From Epiperipatus broadwayi (Eukaryota; Onychophora; Udeonychophora; Euonychophora; Peripatidae), in contig JAQFVV010006336.1 of NCBI GenBank assembly GCA_028023455.1, positions 3,154,021 to 3,218,020 of the forward strand: 64,000 nucleotides of DNA, given 5' to 3'. Shown here piece after piece: positions 47,737 to 64,000 of the stretch (its first letter is position 1; every line of letters starts with the position of its first letter). The notes beneath the pieces are model-generated. The model made no database searches. It was not told the DNA's origin and saw nothing but the letters and a program-made list of their open reading frames with translations. The position numbers were made by a program, and so were the translations under genes.

Positions 47737-49850
47737 TCATCATCAACAACAACAACCATTATCAATCCATTGCAGAATGAATGTCTCTTCAAGTTCAATC
47801 CATCTTATCCAATTTTTAGTTTCTCATCTCCACATCACCCCTGCACACTTTCTTACTTCATCCTTCCATCACCTGGATATTTTACAATCTCTTGGAATCC
47901 AGTTTAAGATTTTAATTGTTCATCTATTATCATCTCTTCTAGAAATATGTCCAGCCCAACTCCATTTCACACTTCTAATTTTTTTCAATAAGGTTAGTAA
48001 CACCGATTTGGTCTCTTATCGATATATTGCATTTTGATCATTTCATGTTAATCCCAACATGCATCTCTTCATACATCTTTGAATGGTCTGAATTCTCTGT
48101 ATTGCTCTTCTATTAAGTGGCCAAGTCTCAGATCCATAAGTAAGAACTAGTAAAACACATTAAAAACCTTCCCTTTCAAACACATAGGCATATTTCCTTT
48201 AATATCAAGTTATTTCTACCAAAAGCACTCCAAACAAGTTTAATTCTATGATAATTTTATCCATTATGTTTCCATCTGTATTAATAATCTGACTAAAGTA
48301 TTTGTAGTTGTTAGCTGCTTCTAACTCATCATAATCAACCTTTATTTTTATATTTTGAGAAATTCCATTAAACATTACTTTAGTCTTTTTAACATTTATC
48401 TTTAGTCCTACTTTCATCTGATAACTCCTGCAGCATTTCCTGCACGGGAAGTGATCTTCAATTAGTAAAATGTAAGATACATGTTAATGCAAAACTAAAA
48501 AGACAAAAAATATTAAGAAAAATAATATTTACAGTTGATATTCCTAATCTTCAGAAACATTCTAATGAATTTAAACTAGAACTTACAAATCACTTACAAG
48601 TATTAGTAGATTTTGAACATAATTCAGACTTGAATAAAATTAATATAAAAATAATTGATACACTTTTAAAAACTGCAACAAAGATAGCTGGTAAAAAAGC
48701 TTCAATTGACTAATAAAATGTCTATTGAGACTAGAGAATTTATGAAGAAAAGAAAGAATATGAAGATATACAAAAATGATGCTTAAAAAAATTGAATATC
48801 TCAAATTTTGTAAATTGATGTGGAAAAGAATTGAAAATGATATAAGAAAGTATAACTGTGAACTAGCAAGAAAAGCTTTAGAAGAGAATAAAAGTCTCAA
48901 GAGTGTAAAACAACATTTTGGTATTGGTGGAAAATTTATATCTGCAATAAAAAAAGATGGAATTATTACTAAAAAGAGAGATGACATCATGAAGTGGGTA
49001 GAAGCCTTCTATCAAAAATTATATAGTAATAAAGAACAAATACATCCTTTATCTACTGTATCTTCCAATTTGCTCAGAATATTAAATAAAAAAGTGATGC
49101 AATTAAATTTATGAAGAAAGGAAAGACTCCAGGTAATGATGGAATTATAATTGATATATTAAAAGAAGCAGGTGAAAAAATAGAATTTTTTTTAGAAAGT
49201 TATACACCAAATGTCTAAATAATACAGATGTACCATATGATTGAAAGAATGCAGTATTAATATTAATATTTAAAAAAGGTGATAAAAAGATATAAAAAAT
49301 TATAGACCTATCAGCCTTTTATCATTTTTATACAAAATTTTTACCAAGCAAAGTACAATTCATATATAGAGATTATTGGATTTTCACCAACCAAGAGAAC
49401 AAGTTGGATTTAAAAGTGGTTTTAGTACAATCATATCCAGGCATTGAGAGAAGTTATAGAAAGGACAAATGAATATGAGTTGCCATTACACTTTCAATTG
49501 GTAGATTATGAAAAGGCATTTGATTTTATAAACATTTCTTCAGTGAATAAAGCATTGGATCATCAAGGTATATATCCAGGGTATTGTCATATTTTAAAGA
49601 ATATTTATAAAAATGCAACAGCAACAATTAGATTACACAATGATACTAGTAAAATTAACATTGAGAAGGGTGTAAGACAGGTTGACTCCATATCTCCAAA
49701 ACTTTTTTCAGCAGTGCTACAAGAAGTATTTTGTGGATTAAAATGGGAAGCTAAAGGACTGAAATAGAAATGGAGATTATTTAAGTCATTTACATTTTGC
49801 AGATGATGTAGTTTTTTTTTTTGAAAATACACTTATATACTCATATTAAT
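47737..49850. mobile_element. RTE-3, LINE copy with 5' inversion (twin-priming type)
   Basis: 47737-48440 is the RTE 3' end on the minus strand: ATC tail, C-terminal block, GLKINVKKTKVMFNG at about 48400. 48443-49850 is the upstream part of the same family on the plus strand: from the end of the endonuclease (SDHFL- at about 48446) through LARKALEENKSLKSVKQHFG (48860) and motif A (VDYEKAFDFIN, 49500) to HFADDVVFF (about 49790-49830). The two halves meet at 48441 and together cover the element nearly once. The inverted segment ends just where the 3' segment begins in the coding sequence. Confidence 0.8.
48443..49850 (+). pseudogene. RTE-3 endonuclease end and RT domain
   Basis: Frames at 48776-49114 and 49444-49767 plus intervening frameshifted sequence. 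Here the RT keeps VDYEKAFDFIN (motif A), KGVRQVDSISPKLFSAVLQE (motif B, with VDSISP for the usual GD-ISP) and FADD (motif C). It is the best preserved RTE RT of the window, but broken by frame changes at about 49130-49440 and 49770. Its 3' part is on the other strand, so no full protein is possible. Confidence 0.8.
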
Positions 49851-50394
49851 ATTGTAATAGATATATTCAATCTTATATCATATACTTTTATATAAATACA
49901 CATATTATAAATATATCTGATTCCTTATTTAAAATTTAAGACCAATACCTTATATTAAAAAATAAAGTTACTTTAATCATAATATTTATGATTATCATAG
50001 GTGATGCTCACATGATATAATTTATTTTACATTATAAAATTATAATCAAGAACAAAGAAAAATTTTGATTCATCTTTTGTTTTTTTTTTTATACAAAACA
50101 TTCTAAAATATTTCAATCTAAAAAATAACATAATATAAAACAAATAATTATAAGTATTTAAAACTATCTTAAAATTACAGTTTATATACTAAAATAATTA
50201 AAACAAAAAGATTTTTTCAACTCCTTGAACCCAATAAAAATTATATATCCAGGGGAATATTAGTTACTATAACAATGACAACCAATTTCTGCTTGAATCA
50301 ACAGAAATTTTTGTCTTCCCTTCCATCCCTTTTGCTCTCTTCTCCATCATAGCGTAAATAAAATCATGAAAAAAATCCAAATAAAAGTTACTCA
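49851..50394. other. AT-rich non-coding DNA
   Basis: Flank of RTE-3; nothing recognised. Confidence 0.5.
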
Positions 50395-59617
<9,223 letters not shown>

Positions 59618-59700
59618 TACATGTAAAAGAATATGATCTGGTCTAATTGATGAGTGCTGGGTCAGCATGAAATGTTGCATCTTGAGGATATTACATCTTT
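59618..59700 (+). mobile_element. small hammerhead element remnant (HHR-1 type, 59.6 kb)
   Basis: A decayed hammerhead flanked by short imperfect inverted arms (acatgtaaaaga at about 59620 and tctttttcacatgt at about 59686). It is a reduced analogue of the 38-kb hairpin. No LINE or PLE sequence adjoins it. Confidence 0.45.
59636..59684 (+). ncRNA. hammerhead ribozyme remnant (HHR-1 type, 59.6 kb)
   Basis: CTAA, TTGATGA (C3 to T), stem II GTGCTG, loop GGT, CAGCAT, GAAA intact, then TGTTGCATC (stem III region with two extra T), TTGAGG. One core base is lost and stem I is weakened. Homologous to 38081-38135. Confidence 0.55.
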
Positions 59701-59960
59701 TTCACATGTTTTTGGTCATATATTTATGATTTCATATTTTCACAAAGTGTTTAAAGTGGATAAAATCCAGTCCTCACCTTGCATGAGATGTCGTGAAAAT
59801 TACTTTACAGAAATATTATTCATTATTGGATAATCCCTAGTCTAATGAATGATCATTAAAAATTCTTGAAATTATACTTTCAAAACTTCATGGTTTTCTT
59901 TTTAGATTTAAATTATCAGGGATCAAAAAAAAAACCTTATCATAGATATTATATTATCAT

Positions 59961-59961
59961 A

Positions 59962-60040
<79 letters not shown>

Positions 60041-60086
60041 TTCATTATCATCATCATCATCATCATCATCATCATTATTATTATTA

Positions 60087-60129
<43 letters not shown>

Positions 60130-60144
60130 TATTATTATTATTAT
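59961..60144 (+). repeat. (ATT)n-(ATC)n-(ATT)n microsatellite
   Basis: ATT units from 59961 to about 60040, ATC units to about 60073, then ATT units to 60144. Apparent poly-Tyr and poly-Asn frames are artefacts. Confidence 0.95.
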
Positions 60145-60690
60145 GTTTCAAAGGATAAATTTTATTAGTATTCTAAAAGATTATACAAGTTACATTTGAC
60201 AACATAGTTATTATACATAAATTGGTTTCACAAAACTACATATGTACAATGATTTGATCAGTGATTGTATGCATTATCAAACTAGAAGTATTTAAACAAG
60301 ACATTTTTTTATATAGCGCGATGTTTTTGTTTATAATCTATAATATTAATAAGCCAATAAGCTGATACACATGCGCTTTGCAGATGTCACTATATAAATG
60401 AATACTCCCACTTTTTCAAACCCAAGAAAAAGTCTTTAAGAAAATATAGAATGAATCATCTATATTTTCAACCCAACCAGATATGTATGGGCAAATCTGA
60501 AGTGTTTGAAATGAAGAGTGTGAAGCTATTAATTGATCACTTTAAATTACTTTTCTACATTGTAAATGAATGATGCCAATGAAATTTCTATTTAAGAAAA
60601 AAAAAACAGTTCAACAAAGTCAATGATGATCACCCAATCATATGATTATATACAATTAGATATATTTCAATTAAATTAAAGCAGGAATGC
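60145..60690. other. AT-rich non-coding DNA
   Basis: Nothing recognised; 3' flank or untranslated end of the L1-like element. Confidence 0.45.
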
Positions 60691-60763
60691 ATCTAATTTG
60701 TGTCAGTTGACTTCAGAACTGGCACAAGGATCCATGTTAGATATAGTTTTTTTGTTAGTGCTT

Positions 60764-61298
60764 TTATATAAGTTCTTGTATATTCCAGGTGTCAATGTAC
60801 TTAGATTGATCTGTAATCTTCATGTCTCTTTCACATATGGTTTGCAGCTTATTTCTGAATGTGTTTGGATGTCTTCTGAAGTTATAATTGTATATGAAGT
60901 TACACCTTGTACACCATAAGGCATAGAGTAAAAATGTGCAGATTCTTATTTCGGCAAAGATACCCCTTTTAAAAGAGTCAAAAAGGGTTTTCATATTGAT
61001 TTTTTTTATCCTTGAGTGAAGTGCTAATAATTTCACGAATGTTTTCTAGACTTGGGCATGAGAAAAAAAGGTGGTTTTGTGTCTCCAAGTCCCTATGGCA
61101 AAGATTACATACATCATCTATATCTTTATAGTTTCTTTGATATTTCAAAAAATGTTGTGTAGGTAGCGAGTCCAGATTTATCTTTAGGAGAAAGTGAACA
61201 TATTTTGGTTCAAGTGACCATAGTTTGAATTTGTGACATACTTGTTTATTATTAATATGAAGTGGAGTTTGTACATCATCTTGACTTGGATGTAGAAG
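60764..61298 (-). pseudogene. L1-like ORF2, C-terminal part beyond the RTE insertion
   Basis: Translation of 61298-61060 gives LLHPSQDDVQTPLHINNK, HKFKLWSLEPKYVHFLLK, then CNLCHRDLETQNHLFFSCP, a C..C.......H....C cluster typical of L1/Tx1 and related LINE C-termini. After a frame change 61036-60764 continues with TFLLYALWCTRCNFIYNYNF. Together with 61727-64000 it shows that the L1 frame ran through the insertion site. Confidence 0.75.
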
Positions 61299-61727
61299 TC
61301 ATCATCATCATCAACCATTATCAATGCACTGCAGAATGAATGTCTCTCCCAAGTTTAATCCATCTTCTCCAATCTTTAGCTTCTCTTTTCCACAACACCC
61401 CTGTACATTTTCTTATTTCATCCATCCATCTCACATGTGGTCTCTTTCTGGGTCTTTTACAATCTCTTGGAATCCAGTTTAAAATTTCAATTGTCCATCT
61501 ATTATCATTTCTTCTAGAAATATGTCCAGCCCAACTCCATTTCAATCTTTTAATTTTTTCAATAAGGTCAGTAACACCTGTTTGTTGTCTTACCCATACA
61601 TTGTGTTTTTGATCTCTTCTTGTTACTCCCAACATACATCTCTTCATACTCCTTTGAGTGGTCTGAAGTCTCTGTATTGCTCTTCTATTAAGTGTCCAAG
61701 TCTCAGATCCATAAGTAAGAACTGGTA
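61299..61727 (-). mobile_element. RTE 3' end (RTE-4), 5'-truncated, inserted in the L1-like LINE
   Basis: Minus strand: VPVLTYGSETWTLNRRAI, RCMLGVTRRDQKHNVW, GVTDLIEKIKRLKW, AGHISRRNDNRW, RPRKRPHVRW, RRWIKLGRDIHSAVH; the stop codon is at 61321-61323, then the ATC-type tail (61299-61316 on the plus strand). It is the best preserved RTE C-terminus here, uninterrupted over about 135 codons, hence younger than RTE-1 to RTE-3. No clear target duplication (gatgtagaag at one side, tttccaatat at the other). Confidence 0.85.
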
Positions 61728-62982
61728 CTTTCCAATATTTATATTTGGCTTGTGGTGGTTTAAAGTTAAGAGTGTGGATTGTTAATAATGGTGTAAGTAG
61801 TGTGTTCAGATATCCCTGGAGAGGAGGTGGTCTATCTGTAGAGGTAGTCTTGGCAGAAATTTCTAAATATGGGAATTTTTGTGCACATGTAGATATTATA
61901 TTCAATGTTTTTTGTATCCTGAAGACATGTATTGAGTGAAGGCCAAGGCCATTTTGTGAAAGGGGTTTTCTTAGACATTTTACTGATATTGAGATAATCT
62001 TTTTTCCCCAGAATAATTTTCTACATAAGGAGTCTATCTTATTTGTAAATGCCTTGGTATAAATGATTGTTGGAGTAAAATAAGAGATTTTTGTAATCAC
62101 TAGCATGTTAAGCAAAGCCATTTTTGTATATAGAGAGAGGTAGGCTTTGGAGAATGAATTGACAGTCTTTTTCACTTTCTCTATTAAATTTTTGTATATG
62201 AGTGATCTCATAGGTGAAAGATGTAAATAAAAGTTGAACCCAAGAAATGCACTTGGTCTACTTTTGAAAACTTTAGTAATGCTATTACCAGTGAACATCT
62301 GCCATGCACACAATTTCTCCATATTAAATGTTAGCTTATATTCTTTTGTAAAATTGTTAAGTATCTTAAGAAGTTTGGGAATTTGCTTTTGGGATGATAG
62401 AAATACTGCTATATCATTCATATTTGTGATGCATGAGATGTTGTCATTGATGGTAGGCATGTAAACTCCTGAAAATTCATTTTCTATTATTTTTATAAGA
62501 AGGTTGATATAGGCAATGAACAATAAGGCACTGAGAGGTGAGCCCTGAGGAATAAACAGATGCTGCACTATTGGCAGTGAAGTTTTCCCATTTAGGGAAA
62601 CATAAATCTCATGGTTTAAAAGTAAATTAGCAAGCAAGTTTAGATAGGCATTTGGGACTGAGTATTTTTGCAGAGTTTTAAAAAGAGTACTGATGGAAAT
62701 CATGTCAAAAGCAGCTTCAATATCTAGTTGAATAACAATTGGTCTGTATTTTTTATTATCTCTAACAGTTTCTATAGTTGACTTGAATAGAAAGGCTGCC
62801 TGCCCTGTTGAGAATTCTTTTTTGGAAAATTGCATTTTTGATAGGTTTGGCAAAATGAATGGCTCTATTTTATCTTTTATCACTGATTCTATTATCTTTA
62901 TGCCAAGGGAGCACATTGAAATTGGACATAGGTTAGTGGTGTTTGAGATTAATTGTTTTTTTTTCATGAATGGCACAAGCAT
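61321..62982 (-). other. chimeric open frame: L1-like RT fused to RTE C-terminus (553 codons)
   Basis: The longest non-repetitive open frame of the window. Codons 1 to about 418 are L1-like RT; the rest is the RTE C-terminal domain. The junction is in frame at KYKYWK followed by VPVLTYG (about 61727) and ends at the native RTE stop. It arose by insertion of a 5'-truncated RTE. The starting Met is only where the shifted frame opens. An automatic gene finder would call it one protein; I see no reason to think it is expressed. Confidence 0.75.
61727..62982 (-). pseudogene. L1-like ORF2, RT domain
   Basis: About 418 residues. IQLDIEAAFDMISIS (motif A, Asp present), IPQGSPLSALLFIAYIN (motif B), then CITNMNDIAVFL where FADD is expected, so one catalytic Asp is lost. 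LTFNMEKLCAW and FLGFNF follow, then the thumb and LCRKLFWGKK, GLGLHSIHVF. The frame is continuous. In the window it is directly fused, in frame, to RTE sequence at about 61727. Probably inactive because of motif C. Confidence 0.8.
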
Positions 62983-63004
62983 AATTTGATTTAAGCCCTG
63001 TATT

Positions 63005-64000
63005 TTATAAGATGTCTTTAGTGAGGTAGGAGACTAGGTTAAACATATATTGTGCTGCGATTTTATCAATATGTTTGTATACAAACTTGGGAATTCCATC
63101 TATGCCAGGGTGACATGAATCTGGCATCGCTTCTATTTTTTGAATGAAATCTTTTAAAGAAATTTTAAATTCATTTTCTGATCTATTTTGTGAAAAGGCT
63201 ATTATACTTGGTGAGGAGACCCTCTGAAATTTTTCTCTATACAATATGTAAAGCCACTCCAGCATAAAATCTCTGTAGACAAATTCAGTTTGAACTTTAA
63301 TAGCTGTTGGGACTTGCACCTGGGAGGGGTGTACTAGCGCCCATCTAATGAAGTTTCTGGTATACATGTGTGGCTTATTTAAATATAACATTTTCTTTTT
63401 AATAGAGATATATTCTTTAAGCTGGTTTGTTAACTCTTGATATGTTTTCTTTAAAGCTATCAGACAGGGATGATCGAGATTTGATTGAAAAGTGCCAATA
63501 ATTTTTTTATGGGTATCATCCATAAGCTTTAGAAGTTTTGTTGGAGGTGTTGTTGTCCTGGTAAGATGATCAATGTTAAATGAAATCAGATTAGTAAAAG
63601 CACACCATACTTGGACTGGATCCATTGTAATATTCTTCACCTTGTGAAGATATATGTATACTTCTGAAAAAAGATATTCTGGTGTGTGTGATGAAAGTAG
63701 AACTCTGATGGTTCTTTCTGTATTAATTGTTGTTCTATTATCAAAATTAATTTCCAATGACACTAAAACAGCTGCATGATCAGAGAGGGGGGAATTCTTT
63801 AATTGAATGCTTATCATGTTGTGTAATGATGGCAAATAGAAAACCAGATCTATAAGTGATGAATGTCTACCATTGTTAAATGACATGGCCTTCTCCAGCA
63901 GAAAGCCTCTTCCACTCATCATTGGAAAAGACAGCTGATGTAACCATTTGCCAATGAAGGTCTGATATATCATGTTAAAATCTCCCAAAATAATCATCAG
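63005..64000 (-). pseudogene. L1-like ORF2, 5' part: endonuclease end and RT start (partial)
   Basis: The 330-codon frame (63997-63005) is cut by the window edge. It shows MIILGDFNM at the edge (endonuclease GDFN), SSLIDLVF, SPLSDHAAV (catalytic SDH at about residue 75), then a helical linker and, near its end, CHPGIDGIPKFVYKH, the RT-0/1 region. It stops at 63005. The next frame, +1 relative to it, reads on in TSYKIQGLNQI and the following RT, so the break is one frameshift rather than a true end. Confidence 0.8.

Larger units (their letters stand above)
60691..64000 (-). mobile_element. L1/Tx1-like LINE, 5' end beyond the window, carrying an RTE insertion
   Basis: From 64000 down: the last part of an AP endonuclease (GDFN, SDHAAV), the RT domain, the post-RT region with LFWGKK and GLGLHS, then (below the RTE insertion) a C-terminal CNLCHRDLETQNHLFFSCP zinc-finger-like block (about 61130-61060) and a terminal helical segment (61036-60764). 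It is the least decayed autonomous element in the window: apart from one frameshift at about 62990-63010, motif C damage and the insertion, the reading frame is long. The WGK motif and C-terminal Cys/His block point to the L1/Tx1 group, but clade assignment is by eye. Confidence 0.8.

Noticed and set aside
47777-48037. Plus-strand frame over the RTE-3 3' end
   Set aside because: Shadow of the RTE C-terminal coding region, which reads on the minus strand.
59866-60168. Poly-Tyr/His and poly-Asn/Asp frames
   Set aside because: Translation of the ATT/ATC microsatellite; no flanking coding sequence.

Overview
This window looks like repeat-rich, non-genic DNA from an AT-rich invertebrate animal genome. 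I cannot name the species. The reasons are strong AT bias throughout (by eye), no operons or prokaryotic signals, several lineages of decayed non-LTR and Penelope-like retroelements, hAT-type and fold-back elements, long simple repeats (GATA/GACA, ATT, TAA, TA) and tRNA-like sequences. I found no host protein-coding exon I would defend. Every recognisable protein fragment belongs to a mobile element, and most are broken by stops or frameshifts.

Layout. 744-4028: two Penelope-like elements (PLE-A) facing away from each other, each with reverse transcriptase and GIY-YIG endonuclease remnants and a tRNA-like 3' region. 7417-8095 and 8390-9785: two palindromic non-coding elements flanked by exact 15-bp and 12-bp direct repeats, carrying hammerhead-ribozyme motifs. 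The second is built from monomers of about 417 bp, each with one type I hammerhead; two of the four keep the whole catalytic core. 12.6-13.9 kb: a second PLE remnant (endonuclease only) and a decayed hammerhead element. 19.7-26 kb: fold-back elements, a tandem repeat of about 310 bp, and a hAT-like element inserted into it. 30.6-35 kb: a decayed RTE-type LINE and a different decayed LINE. 35.3-40.2 kb: an older RTE copy interrupted by a third PLE lineage (PLE-C), by a hairpin element with a near-complete hammerhead, and by a second PLE-C fragment. 40.6-41.9 kb: another decayed LINE. 47.7-49.85 kb: an RTE copy with the 5' inversion expected from twin priming. 50.4, 55.8 and 60.0 kb: long microsatellites. 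59.6 kb: another hammerhead remnant. 60.7-64.0 kb: a relatively young L1/Tx1-like LINE running off the window, with an RTE 3' end inserted so that one open frame of 553 codons is a chimera of the two families.

The most interesting content is the set of hammerhead-ribozyme elements, which resemble the retrozymes and PLE-associated ribozymes known from animals, together with a recurring architecture. At least five composites (PLE-A, both hammerhead families, the 38 kb hairpin, PLE-C at 39.4 kb) consist of a minus-strand copy followed by a plus-strand copy with 3' ends outward. Two are bounded by target-site duplications around the whole palindrome. That suggests they integrated as inverted pairs, perhaps through reverse transcription from both target nicks using PLE-type machinery. 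The non-coding ribozyme elements would be the passengers and the PLEs the likely source of enzyme; this is inference.
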